Source: Chryseobacterium sp. G0162 (GTDB taxonomy: Bacteria; Bacteroidota; Bacteroidia; Flavobacteriales; Weeksellaceae). From it: DNA of 64,000 bases. The notes beneath the pieces were generated by a model that had not been told where the DNA came from, made no database searches, and saw nothing but the letters and a program-made list of their open reading frames with translations. The stretch lies in the NCBI RefSeq assembly GCF_003815715.1, contig NZ_CP033922.1, positions 1,952,001-2,016,000 of the forward strand, read 5' to 3'. Both the position numbers and the translations under genes were made by a program. Below are positions 52,667 through 61,357 of this stretch, in pieces (position 1 is the first letter of the stretch; each line of letters starts with the position of its first letter).

Positions 52667-54160
52667 ATGGAGATGACCTATTTAATTATTGGATGTATTG
52701 TGGGCGGAGTCCTGGGAGCCATTATTTTATATTTTGCCTTGAAATCTTCAACGGTTTCAAGAAGCTCTTATGATGAACTCAATTTCTTGCATATTAAAAA
52801 CAAATCAGATCTTGAAAACTCGAACACAAAGATCCAGGAACTTAACCAGCATCTCAATAAAGAAAAGGATCTCAATATCCAGCAGCAGGATCTTCTGAAC
52901 GATCTGAAAAATGAATTTGCTAAGCTCTCTGCTCAGCATTCTTCATTAAACAGTCAGTTTCAGGATCAGAAGCAACTAATGTTGAAACAGGATTTCCAGA
53001 TTGAAAATCTTATTGTTGAGAAACAGGATTTCTTTGCTAAAAATTCTGAACTTTCTGCGCAAAATGATAGTCTTCAGAAATCGCTGAATACTCAAAAAGA
53101 AGAGATCACTAAAATACAGGAAGAATCCAAACTGCAATTTGAAAATCTAGCCAATAAGATATTGGAAGAAAAAACAGAGAAATTCACCACTTTAAATCAG
53201 AATAATCTAAAAAACATCCTTGAACCCTTCCAGGAAAAGATTACAGATTTAAAAAACAGAGTGAATGAAGCTTATGAAAAGGAAAATAAAGAACGTTTCT
53301 CTTTGGCTGAAAAAGTAAAAGAACTTGCCGAACTGAACCAACAAATCTCCGAAGATGCCAAAAAATTAACCAGAGCGCTGAAGGGTGAAAGTAAAACCCA
53401 GGGAAATTGGGGTGAGATGATTCTTGAAAGCATCCTTGAAAAGTCCGGATTGGTAAAAGGAAGAGAATATTTTCTGGAACATGAACTTCGTGATGAAGAC
53501 AACAAAGCTTTGTTCTCAGAATTTTCCGGTAAAAAAATGCGACCGGATGCCGTTGTAAAATACCCGGATGAAAGAAACGTCATCATTGATTCTAAAGTTT
53601 CTCTAACTGCATTTACGGAATTAGTGGATGAAAACGATCAGGATGTCTATATGATGAAACTTAATCAACATTTGGGTTCCATCAAAAATCATATTATGCA
53701 GCTTAGTCAGAAAGCGTATGATGATTACGGAAAATCTTTGGATTTTGTCATGATGTTTATACCTAGTGAACCGGCATATATTGCAGCTATGCAAGCAGAC
53801 CAAAACCTTTGGAATTACGCCTATGATAGAAGAATCTTGCTATTAAATCCAAGCAATCTGATTACCTCTTTAAAGCTAATTGCAGATCTTTGGAAACGTG
53901 AATATCAAAACAAAAATGCTCTTGAAATTGCTGAAAGAGGAGCCCGGTTATATGATAAATTCGTAGGATTTGTGGATAACCTTGAAAAAGTAGGACGAAA
54001 TCTTGATCTTGCCAAAAATGTTTACAATGATGCTTACAAACAGCTTTACACAGGAAACGACAACCTTGTGATCCAGACTCAAAAACTGAAATCATTGGGA
54101 ATTAAAAATAAAAAGGACCTGCCTCAAAGTCTTATTGACAACAGTAATCTGATAGAATAA
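52667..54160 (+). CDS. rmuC: DNA recombination protein RmuC
   Basis: The 497-residue protein has an N-terminal membrane helix (about 5-24), a long coiled coil (about 35-210) and the RmuC nuclease-like domain (about 215-455), with GNWGEMILESILEKSGL, KMRPDAVVKYPDERNVIIDSKVS and VMMFIPSEPAYIAAMQ. RmuC proteins limit inversions and other rearrangements at short inverted repeats. The enzymatic activity is inferred from its restriction-nuclease-like fold. It is divergent from the two-component genes. Confidence 0.95.
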   Translation: MEMTYLIIGCIVGGVLGAIILYFALKSSTVSRSSYDELNFLHIKNKSDLENSNTKIQELNQHLNKEKDLNIQQQDLLNDLKNEFAKLSAQHSSLNSQFQDQKQLMLKQDFQIENLIVEKQDFFAKNSELSAQNDSLQKSLNTQKEEITKIQEESKLQFENLANKILEEKTEKFTTLNQNNLKNILEPFQEKITDLKNRVNEAYEKENKERFSLAEKVKELAELNQQISEDAKKLTRALKGESKTQGNWGEMILESILEKSGLVKGREYFLEHELRDEDNKALFSEFSGKKMRPDAVVKYPDERNVIIDSKVSLTAFTELVDENDQDVYMMKLNQHLGSIKNHIMQLSQKAYDDYGKSLDFVMMFIPSEPAYIAAMQADQNLWNYAYDRRILLLNPSNLITSLKLIADLWKREYQNKNALEIAERGARLYDKFVGFVDNLEKVGRNLDLAKNVYNDAYKQLYTGNDNLVIQTQKLKSLGIKNKKDLPQSLIDNSNLIE

Positions 54161-54173
54161 AAACCAGAATACT

Positions 54174-54590
54174 ATGAAAAAAACAAATCTTATCTTATTA
54201 ATATGTCTTATTCTTTATCTCACCTCACTTCCTTTTACAGCAGTTTACGCAAAAGGACATGACATGAGTGGGCTGGCCTGTGCACTGCTAGGTTGGGCAG
54301 AAATGGATGGCGGCGGAATAGCATGGCTGGCTAATCCTCTACTTTTTATCGGAGCTTTTTTTCTATTATTAAAACAAATAAAAATATCTGCTGTACTCAG
54401 CCTGATCGCCTTTGGTCTTACATTTTGCTATTTATCTGTAGGAGAAATTACAGTGAATGAGGCTGGGCATAAATTCCCCATAACCGGATATGGTCCGGGA
54501 TATTTTCTTTGGGTAGCAAGCTGTTTTTCATTACTGATTGGAAATATTATTCTGATGAAAGCACCTGAGAAAGTTCAAAACCCTACTTAA
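54174..54590 (+). CDS. Small integral membrane protein, function unknown
   Basis: The 138-residue protein shows four hydrophobic helices (about 5-25, 45-63, 68-88 and 108-128). The loops hold GHDMSGLACALLGWAEMDGGG and FPITGYGPGYFLW. The gene starts 13 nt after rmuC and is probably co-transcribed. I do not recognise a family. A terminator shared with the convergent gene follows at 54642. Confidence 0.75.
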   Translation: MKKTNLILLICLILYLTSLPFTAVYAKGHDMSGLACALLGWAEMDGGGIAWLANPLLFIGAFFLLLKQIKISAVLSLIAFGLTFCYLSVGEITVNEAGHKFPITGYGPGYFLWVASCFSLLIGNIILMKAPEKVQNPT

Positions 54591-54641
54591 TTTTTTAGGC
54601 ATAATCAGTAGATAAATAAATTCAGAATACTGAAAAACAAA

Positions 54642-54676
54642 ATGAGACAGCCTTTATTTCAGACTGTCTCATCTAT
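54642..54676. terminator. Bidirectional terminator between 54590 and 54678
   Basis: ATGAGACAG and CTGTCTCAT form a 9-bp stem around a 13-nt loop, with A-rich sequence before and T-rich sequence after. Confidence 0.8.
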
Positions 54677-54677
54677 T

Positions 54678-55433
54678 TTATTTCCTGATAAACTGAACGG
54701 ATTTTCCGTTTTCAAGTTTCAGAAAATAGACACCTGAAACAAAATGATGAATATTAATTTTTCCATTATCGGAAATATTTCCTTCAGCAATGTGGCTTCC
54801 TACTGCATTATACACAGTGTATTTTTGAAGTTTACCTACTCCTGAAACCTGTATAACATCAACCGCAGGATTAGGATATACAGAAAGTTCGGTTTGTTTG
54901 ATTTTCACTTCCTGTGTTGCTAATGTACCTCCTGAAACATTAATCGTGCTACTGAAATCCTGTGTACTCTGTCCACTTCCAGCTGCAGTTCTCCATTCTA
55001 TTGTATACGCTCCAGCCTTTGTTGGATTTTTAATCATCCCTGATATTACAATCTTAATCTTTGCACCAGCCGGAATAGCAACACCGGTTGTTGACCCTCC
55101 TACAGATAGCTGTACACCAGAATTCCAGCTTCCTCCTACTCCAAATGAAGTAGAACATGGATAAGCTACTCCATTTACTTTAAAACTAACATAAGGATCT
55201 AAGTTGTTTGCGCCTGTTACAGCAGGAGAAATTGCTGGAAATTCTGTAGGCAATAAAAGATAAAAAACATTAGGCGTTAGAGTTCCTTTACCAATAGCCA
55301 CAGATGTTGTATACTCAAAAGTATAAACAGATGATTGCCCCGCTCCGCTATTACTCACAGTTACTGTTTGTGCTTTGGATAGTGAAATCCCACATAGCAG
55401 GTTAATCATTAAAACATAGAAAAATTTCTTCAT
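54678..55433 (-). CDS. Secreted protein with type IX sorting domain
   Basis: The 251-residue protein has a signal peptide (MKKFFYVLMINLLCGISLSKAQ), a beta-rich body of about 150 residues with low-charge Ser/Thr/Gly-rich strands, and a C-terminal type A sorting domain (about 180-251) with LSVYPNPAVDVIQV, ISDNGKINIHHFVSGVYFLKL and a basic end (FIRK). It should reach the cell surface or medium through the type IX system. The body looks like an adhesin-type Ig-like fold, which is inference. Confidence 0.88.
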   Translation of the reverse strand: MKKFFYVLMINLLCGISLSKAQTVTVSNSGAGQSSVYTFEYTTSVAIGKGTLTPNVFYLLLPTEFPAISPAVTGANNLDPYVSFKVNGVAYPCSTSFGVGGSWNSGVQLSVGGSTTGVAIPAGAKIKIVISGMIKNPTKAGAYTIEWRTAAGSGQSTQDFSSTINVSGGTLATQEVKIKQTELSVYPNPAVDVIQVSGVGKLQKYTVYNAVGSHIAEGNISDNGKINIHHFVSGVYFLKLENGKSVQFIRK

Positions 55434-55786
55434 AAATTCTTTTTTAAAGGTTGTTTGTATAATAAAAGGCTATTAGTTTTTAATTCTTTTTTCATCATTT
55501 AGTTTTTATTGAGTTCAGATAATAATGTAATATTCTCTTCCCTAAAATCAGTCGAGTTATACGAGTTATTATTCTGAAACCTTCTCTATCATTATGTTTT
55601 TGCAAAATTAAATCTTATACAAAATCATAAAAGCGATAGTAAAATCATATTGAAAAAATGATTGAAACATGTATACATTCCTGAATATTAATTTTTTAAC
55701 CCAATCATTTTATGAATATGATTAATTATGTTTTTTTTGAAGATTATCAAAACAGTCTGTAATAAAAATTTAATTTGAATGTTTGC
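55434..55786. other. Divergent intergenic region with no gene
   Basis: About 350 bp between the secreted protein gene and the AraC-type gene. A TAATTTTG on the minus strand at 55603-55610 may be the -7 of the secreted protein gene, which would leave a leader of about 170 nt. No repeats or RNA gene were seen. Confidence 0.4.
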
Positions 55787-55817
55787 TTTGTATAAAAAAA
55801 TTTAGAGACTATATTTG
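55787..55817 (+). promoter_or_regulatory. Promoter of the membrane AraC-type regulator gene
   Basis: TTTG (55787-55790), 19 nt, then TATATTTG (55810-55817). A near-ideal flavobacterial promoter ending 40 nt before the ATG. Confidence 0.75.
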
Positions 55818-55857
55818 CCGCTTCTAAATCATGAATAAAAGCTGAAGGCCTGCTGCA

Positions 55858-56913
55858 ATGAGAATTACTCAATATTACAATAACAGAATACATTCTTTAA
55901 AAAAGCAGCTTATTGAAACTTATTTAGTCATTCTAGCTGTCTTCCATATTGTTTCTATTTATATCTATCTGTTCTGGTTAAAAAATACTTTTCCTCTTTA
56001 TTACTTTGCAGGTGCATTAGTATTTTATGTTTATTCATATATACTTATCAGGAGAAATTTTAATATATCCAGGATTGTTAATGCTTATCTTCATTTCAGT
56101 TCTCTATATATTTCTGTCATCATCTTAAACTTTATTGATGATTCCCTTGTAGGATTTATCTGGTTAATCCCGATGCCAGTGTGTGCCTATGTTTTTTTAA
56201 AAAGAAAGATGGTTATCTATTACATGTTTTACACAATAATATTGATGCTGCTCATTATGCTGTTTGCTAAATACTTTGACCATCATTTTTATGAATACGA
56301 CAAAAAATATCTCCGTCCCACTAATGCAGCAACGGTGTTGGCTAACTTTTCTCTCATCTGTTTATTTATCTATTACAAAATCAAAATAAGCCATTTAGAA
56401 TTTAAGGCTTTTGGATACAGGATTAAAAGCAAGATGAAGGAAAAACATATACACAAAGCGAAAAAACTTTCAAAAGAACCCCATTATATTATAGAATTAT
56501 CCTCTAAGCATAAAAGTGATGTAACAATAGATCATCACAAACTGGAAAATTTATTCTTGGAATTGGATAAGTACATGCGATACAATAATTACTTTACCAA
56601 TCCTTCTATTAAACTATCCGGATTATGCTCAGAATTAAAAACAAATATAAACTACCTGTCAAGAGCTATTGATTATAAGGGTTATAAGAACTTCAACCAA
56701 TACCTTAATTCATTAAGAATCAATTACGTAAAAAACCTCATTGAAAAATCGGATTTAACCAAGGTTACCCTGATGTACATTTATACAGGTGCCGGTTTTA
56801 CAAGTCAAGCAACCTTCAACAGAGTATTTAAACAATTCGAGGGCATCACTCCAAGTGAATACATAACTCAGCTTTTGCCTACTGACAGCAAATTATCTTC
56901 TGTTGATTCATAA
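55858..56913 (+). CDS. Membrane-bound AraC-family transcriptional regulator
   Basis: The 351-residue protein has six hydrophobic helices in its first 185 residues and an AraC DNA-binding domain at about 235-340, with INYLSRAIDYKGYKNFNQYLNSLRI and AGFTSQATFNRVFKQFEGITPSEY. The DNA-binding part would face the cytoplasm while tethered to the membrane. No receiver or kinase domain is present, so the input is probably the membrane domain itself. It is followed 62 nt later by a second membrane-tethered regulator. Confidence 0.88.
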   Translation: MRITQYYNNRIHSLKKQLIETYLVILAVFHIVSIYIYLFWLKNTFPLYYFAGALVFYVYSYILIRRNFNISRIVNAYLHFSSLYISVIILNFIDDSLVGFIWLIPMPVCAYVFLKRKMVIYYMFYTIILMLLIMLFAKYFDHHFYEYDKKYLRPTNAATVLANFSLICLFIYYKIKISHLEFKAFGYRIKSKMKEKHIHKAKKLSKEPHYIIELSSKHKSDVTIDHHKLENLFLELDKYMRYNNYFTNPSIKLSGLCSELKTNINYLSRAIDYKGYKNFNQYLNSLRINYVKNLIEKSDLTKVTLMYIYTGAGFTSQATFNRVFKQFEGITPSEYITQLLPTDSKLSSVDS

Positions 56914-56975
56914 TAATCAAATACTAATTTTATATAACTTTACCAGGATGATATAAAATACTCAAGTACTGTAAG

Positions 56976-57815
56976 ATGAAATCCCTAACTTCATTAAAAT
57001 CATATCCATATCCGAAGTCTGAATCCTTCACAGAAATTCTTCTATCTTCTATAGGAGCCGGGGTCACAGTATATCTTTTTCTGATCATTTTTCAGCCATT
57101 TGGAACAGAAAACTTTCATCATCCTTACAAATACCTTCTTCTTTTTCCTTATACTATCATTTTTGGAACTGTATTTTTCATTTCAAGCCTTTGTACCTTC
57201 CGGTTCAATCATTGGAATATTGTATCAGAGCTATTAAAAATTTTTGCAGTCCTCTTACTGGGTTCTGTCCTTTCTTATTTTTATAATTCACTATTCATAA
57301 GCCATGTATCGCTAAGTTTTGAAAACTATGTTTATATGTTCCTCTATTCCATGGCAATAGGAATACCCATTTCTGCTATTTATATTCTGTCAAGGTATAT
57401 TTATTTAAAAACAATCCATGAAAATACAGCCAAGAATATTTCACAGCATCTATCCCATAAAACAGAGCATATTCCTAGCAAACTTCTTACTATTTCAACA
57501 AATAATATAACGCTAACACTTTCTGAACATGATCTTATTTGTGCACAGTCTATGGAAAATTATTGTACTTTATATTTTTCTGAAAATGGTTCGGTAAAAA
57601 AAGTGTTGCTCAGAATAAGTTTATCAGGACTTTTAAAACAAAGTGAAACAAACACAATCCAAAAATGTCATCGTTCATATATTGTTAATTTAGATAAAGT
57701 AGAAAGCCTTAGAGGAAATGCACAGGGATATAAACTTATCATCTCAGAAATAGATTTCGAAATTCCGGTTTCCAGAAGTTTCATTCCACAAATTATCCCA
57801 CAATTGCAACGATAG
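56976..57815 (+). CDS. Membrane-bound LytTR-domain regulator
   Basis: The 279-residue protein has four hydrophobic helices (about 22-42, 50-72, 82-100 and 115-140) and a C-terminal LytTR DNA-binding domain (about 175-275), with ICAQSMENYCTLYF, IQKCHRSYIVNLDKVE and IPVSRSFIPQI. It lacks a receiver domain, so it is not a standard response regulator. Orientation and spacing suggest one transcript with the AraC-type gene before it and possibly the protease gene after it. Confidence 0.88.
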   Translation: MKSLTSLKSYPYPKSESFTEILLSSIGAGVTVYLFLIIFQPFGTENFHHPYKYLLLFPYTIIFGTVFFISSLCTFRFNHWNIVSELLKIFAVLLLGSVLSYFYNSLFISHVSLSFENYVYMFLYSMAIGIPISAIYILSRYIYLKTIHENTAKNISQHLSHKTEHIPSKLLTISTNNITLTLSEHDLICAQSMENYCTLYFSENGSVKKVLLRISLSGLLKQSETNTIQKCHRSYIVNLDKVESLRGNAQGYKLIISEIDFEIPVSRSFIPQIIPQLQR

Positions 57816-57913
57816 AAAGGCTAAGTTTGTCATTGGTCACTATTTCTTGTCATTCATCACTTTACATTGATTCACTTTCCGAAAAGCTTCATTTTTGCTT
57901 AAAAATATTCAAT

Positions 57914-58705
57914 ATGAGTAAAAACATCCGCTTTATTTTAATCTTTATTCTGGGCTTCACAGCCTACTATTTTTTGGATCTTATTTGTTTTAAATCGATT
58001 CAGTCTTATTCGAAAGATCTGTTTCATAATAAAGCTATAGCCCATGTTATTGCCTATACAATCACATTAATTCCATTAATGATCACGGCAAAGATCTTAT
58101 TTCCTGAAAAAAATATTCCCTATGTATTTTCTTTGGACCAATCTATTAGCAAGGGTTTTATCTTCTCTTTTATGGGAACACTGCCCATGCTTATAGGATA
58201 CAGCCTGCATTTTGACGTTATCAAGACCTTAGATTACCAGTCCCTATTTATTAATACAATATCTTCAGCATTCTTCGAGGAAATTATTTTCAGGGCATTT
58301 CTTATTGGAATTTTATTCAGATTTACAAAACTGGGATTTTTATCTTCCATACTCCTGGGATCGTTATTGTTTGCACAGGTACACTTATATCAGAGCCGTG
58401 ATACAGTAGAACTAATGGAAATTTTTGCCATTACATTTCTTGGTTCTGTTTTCTTTTCATGGGTTTATTTTGAACATACATTCAATCTTTGGGTGGTCAT
58501 ATTCCTTCATTTTTTCATGAATCTGTATTGGGAACTCTTTAATGTATCAGAAAATGTTTCCGGAAATGTATATGGCAACCTTTATAAAATTATTTCTATT
58601 GTACTGGTTGTAGTACTTACAATTGTTCACAAAAGAAGAAGCCACCAACCATTTCAGGTGACATGGAAAAACCTTTTTATAAAATCTAAAGAAGTTCAAT
58701 CATAA
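57914..58705 (+). CDS. CPBP-family intramembrane metalloprotease
   Basis: The 263-residue polytopic protein carries the CAAX-protease/bacteriocin-processing signature: E122 E123 with R127 (FFEEIIFRAF), H157 (FAQVHLYQ) and H199 (LHFFMN). All likely catalytic residues are kept. I chose the ATG at 57914. A TTG 29 codons earlier gives no hydrophobic start. Such proteases cut within or near membranes. The two membrane-tethered regulators directly upstream are possible partners, which is inference. Confidence 0.88.
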   Translation: MSKNIRFILIFILGFTAYYFLDLICFKSIQSYSKDLFHNKAIAHVIAYTITLIPLMITAKILFPEKNIPYVFSLDQSISKGFIFSFMGTLPMLIGYSLHFDVIKTLDYQSLFINTISSAFFEEIIFRAFLIGILFRFTKLGFLSSILLGSLLFAQVHLYQSRDTVELMEIFAITFLGSVFFSWVYFEHTFNLWVVIFLHFFMNLYWELFNVSENVSGNVYGNLYKIISIVLVVVLTIVHKRRSHQPFQVTWKNLFIKSKEVQS

Positions 58706-58713
58706 ATTTTGCA

Positions 58714-58721
58714 TAATTTTG
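58714..58721 (+). promoter_or_regulatory. -7 element 4 nt before the RNA methyltransferase start
   Basis: TAATTTTG ends at 58721 and the ATG is at 58726, the same spacing as before rmuC. No -33 TTG at 17-23 nt. If used, the message would be leaderless or nearly so. Confidence 0.45.
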
Positions 58722-58725
58722 CGGA

Positions 58726-59493
58726 ATGTTGATAGAAAGTTTTCAAAACGATAAAATAAAAAATATCACTAAACTTCTTAGTGATAACAGATTTCGAAAA
58801 AAATCAAAAGTTTTTGTAGTAGAAGGGCAACAGGAAAATGAAAGAGCGATACAATACGATTTTGAGCCTGTGGAATTCTTTATAAGTGAAAATATATTCA
58901 AAGGAACGCCTCCTGAGGGGAAAATTCATTATGTAAGTGATAAAGTGTATGAAAAAATAGCGTACAGAGGAAGTTCAGAAGGAATCATTGGGATATACAA
59001 CTCAAAGGAAACCCCACTTTCCTCTTATGTTCCGAAGGATAATTCTACTATTATCATCGTTGAAGGGGTAGAAAAACCGGGTAATTTAGGAGCTATCCTG
59101 AGAAGTTGTGAAGCTTTCGGTATTGATGCCCTTATTGTTGCTGATGGAAAAACCGATTTTTATAATCCAAATGTGATCAGATCTAGTGTGGGCTGTCTTT
59201 TCGGAATGGAAGTTTATCAGGCTGAAAACGAAGAAACACTAGAATTTCTTCAGAAAAACAGTTTCAATATTTACACAACATTAATGGACGAAACGGCTGA
59301 AGATCTTTATAAAAGAGATTTCACACAGCGTTCTGCCGTATTATTCGGGACTGAGCACTCGGGGTTAAGTGATTTCTGGATCGGAAAAGGAAAGAATACA
59401 TTGATTCCGATGGCTGGCAGTATTGATTCTTTGAATCTGAGCAATGCTGTAGCCATAACTTGCTATGAATCTTTAAAACAAAAGAAAGGATAA
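58726..59493 (+). CDS. TrmH/SpoU-family RNA 2'-O-methyltransferase
   Basis: The 255-residue SPOUT enzyme has an N-terminal substrate-binding domain (about 1-90) and the knotted methyltransferase domain (about 105-250). Motif 1 is in VEGVEKPGNLGAILRS, motif 2 in LFGTEHSGLSDFW and motif 3 in SIDSLNLSNAVAI. It should transfer a methyl group from S-adenosylmethionine to a ribose in rRNA or tRNA. The exact target cannot be told. Confidence 0.93.
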   Translation: MLIESFQNDKIKNITKLLSDNRFRKKSKVFVVEGQQENERAIQYDFEPVEFFISENIFKGTPPEGKIHYVSDKVYEKIAYRGSSEGIIGIYNSKETPLSSYVPKDNSTIIIVEGVEKPGNLGAILRSCEAFGIDALIVADGKTDFYNPNVIRSSVGCLFGMEVYQAENEETLEFLQKNSFNIYTTLMDETAEDLYKRDFTQRSAVLFGTEHSGLSDFWIGKGKNTLIPMAGSIDSLNLSNAVAITCYESLKQKKG

Positions 59494-59616
59494 GATACGA
59501 TTGGGGTAAAGTTTGGCGATTGTCAAACAGATCAATATTGTTATATTATCCTATAATGAGATTGCTTCATCTTCAGTTCAGGATGACAGGCTAAGGGAAG
59601 AGACCCTATATAAGCA

Positions 59617-59652
59617 TAAAAAAACCGTTTCACTGGGAAACGGTTCTTTTAT
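59617..59652. terminator. Terminator between 59493 and 59672
   Basis: AACCGTTT and AAACGGTT form an 8-bp stem, with seven A before it and T-rich sequence after. It ends the minus-strand lipoprotein transcript and can also stop the methyltransferase transcript. Confidence 0.85.
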
Positions 59653-59671
59653 TTTTAAGCTTAAGCTAAAA

Positions 59672-60001
59672 TTATTTCTTAGCAGCATCTTTAGCAGCAT
59701 CAGCAGCTCCTTTAGCAGCATCAGCAGCACCTTTAGCAGCGTCAGCAGCACCTTTAGCAGCATCTTTAGCAACTTCAGCTCCAGCAGCAGTAGTAGCAGC
59801 AGCAGCATCTTTAGTAGCTTCTACAGCAGTAGTTGCAGCAGAATCAACAACTTTAGCAGCAGAATCAGTTACAGTAGCAGCAGAATCAGCAACAGTAGCA
59901 GCAGCAGAATCAGTAGTACCTTCAGTAGCTGTAGCGTCAGTTTTTTTACAAGCAACTAGAGAGATTGCAGCGATAGCAGCTACGAATAATGACTTTTTCA
60001 T
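59672..60001 (-). CDS. Alanine-rich repeat lipoprotein
   Basis: The 109-residue protein has a lipoprotein signal (MKKSLFVAAIAAISLVAC). Its mature part is mostly Ala, Lys, Asp, Thr and Ser. The C-terminal third is built of AAKGAAD heptads, coded by a 21-bp tandem repeat between about 59683 and 59770. Earlier blocks DSAATVTDSAAKVVDSAATT repeat more loosely. It would form a long amphipathic, highly hydrophilic helix, recalling LEA-type desiccation proteins or Lpp-like spacers. Both are only resemblances. It has a -7-like TACCTTTG at 60071-60078. Confidence 0.8.
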   Translation of the reverse strand: MKKSLFVAAIAAISLVACKKTDATATEGTTDSAAATVADSAATVTDSAAKVVDSAATTAVEATKDAAAATTAAGAEVAKDAAKGAADAAKGAADAAKGAADAAKDAAKK

Positions 60002-60092
60002 AATAAATTAAATTTAATTTTGTTAATATTGTTTTATAAAATTTTCTTCTGTTCTGTTATTTGAACAAGACAAAGGTATAGCAGTTAGAAAG

Positions 60093-60124
60093 TTTGTTTA
60101 TGAAAAATAATTGTAATACCTTTG
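60093..60124 (+). promoter_or_regulatory. Promoter of the TTG-start membrane protein gene
   Basis: TTTG (60093-60096), 20 nt, then TACCTTTG (60117-60124). It points toward the gene at 60185 with a leader of about 55 nt. A second TACCTTTG on the minus strand at 60071-60078 faces the lipoprotein gene, so the region is a divergent promoter pair. Confidence 0.65.
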
Positions 60125-60184
60125 TAAAATAGTTTTACAAAAAAAGATAACTGATAATCAACAATTTAATCATTTTTAAAAAAA

Positions 60185-61357
60185 TTGACAGATTTAGATC
60201 TATTACACTTTGAACAGCTAAAAAAGGATGTCCAAGGTCAATATTTAAAAGAATACACCCCTTCACAGGATGACATATCCAAGTGGAAGGGTATAGATAT
60301 CATATATTTTCAGGAAGACCTGCGCAAAAAAGCCAAAGGTAACATCAGTGAAAAGTCATTTTATACCTATTTCAAAAATTCACCAGTCACTAAATTACCA
60401 AGGATAGACATGCTTAATTTATTGAGTATTTATGCAGGTTACGACTCATGGTATGAATTCAAAAAACAGCATCTTTTTGCCGGGGAATTACTTCAGGAAA
60501 ACGAAAATCTTGAGGAAGATGAGATCAATGAACTGGAAGAAACAGTTTCTACAGTCCCAGACCTTCCAAAAACTGAAATTCAACCTAAAAAAACTGAGTT
60601 ACAGCCTCATGAAAATACTGATTTACAAAAAACAAATACTGAAAACCAACAAGTTAACAAAAAAGACTCGCATCAAAACGAAGTTGAAATTTTAACAGCT
60701 CCTGTCAAGAAAAATTTCTTAAAAAAGAATGCCTGGGCTCTTATTACTTCCGTTTTAATTGCAATAACCGGTTTACTAGGATTCAAAGATGTTCTTTTTT
60801 CAAAAACATATACGTATTGCTTTATTGATAAAGACAGAGGAGTTTCTGTTATCAACACCTTAGATATAATGGTTATCAAGGAAAATGAATCTCCTTTGAT
60901 GTATAAAATAAAACCTGGAGAATGTTTTTCTTATTCAACCAAAGATAAAATTCTGAAAATGAAGATCAGCGCTGCTTTTTATGAGCCGCTTGATGTAAAC
61001 AGAAATCTTGAAAATGCTCCCGAAGAAGAAAAAATTGAGCTTAAACCGGATGATTACAAAATGGCAGCTTATTATTTCTCAAGAAAAGATATTACAGGAA
61101 ATTCTGAAGAACAGGTAGCCCTTATTAAACAGAAAAGAAACCAGCTGGAAAACCTTATCAGTAATAATGCTGTGATCTATCAGGTATATGATAATAACAC
61201 CTATGGTATCGAAAGATTAGACAAACAAAAGTATATCACCCTCGTTACAACCCCTACTACATCTCTAAAAAACCTGAATGTAATAGAAATGAAAAAAGAC
61301 AACGGTAAGATCGTATCCATTAAATTCAAAATTGCGACTACAGATGAAAAGAATTAA
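60185..61357 (+). CDS. Single-pass membrane protein of unknown function, TTG start
   Basis: The 390-residue frame begins with TTG at 60185 (TDLDLLHFEQLKK). The previous in-frame stop is at 60167 and the next Met is near residue 75, so TTG is the only sensible start. The N-terminal region (about 1-95) looks like a compact helical domain with FYTYFKNSPVTKLPRIDML, possibly DNA- or protein-binding. A charged linker follows, then one membrane helix (about 182-200, WALITSVLIAITGLLGF) and a periplasmic beta-rich part. The layout recalls an anti-sigma or one-component sensor. That is inference. Confidence 0.72.
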   Translation: MTDLDLLHFEQLKKDVQGQYLKEYTPSQDDISKWKGIDIIYFQEDLRKKAKGNISEKSFYTYFKNSPVTKLPRIDMLNLLSIYAGYDSWYEFKKQHLFAGELLQENENLEEDEINELEETVSTVPDLPKTEIQPKKTELQPHENTDLQKTNTENQQVNKKDSHQNEVEILTAPVKKNFLKKNAWALITSVLIAITGLLGFKDVLFSKTYTYCFIDKDRGVSVINTLDIMVIKENESPLMYKIKPGECFSYSTKDKILKMKISAAFYEPLDVNRNLENAPEEEKIELKPDDYKMAAYYFSRKDITGNSEEQVALIKQKRNQLENLISNNAVIYQVYDNNTYGIERLDKQKYITLVTTPTTSLKNLNVIEMKKDNGKIVSIKFKIATTDEKN

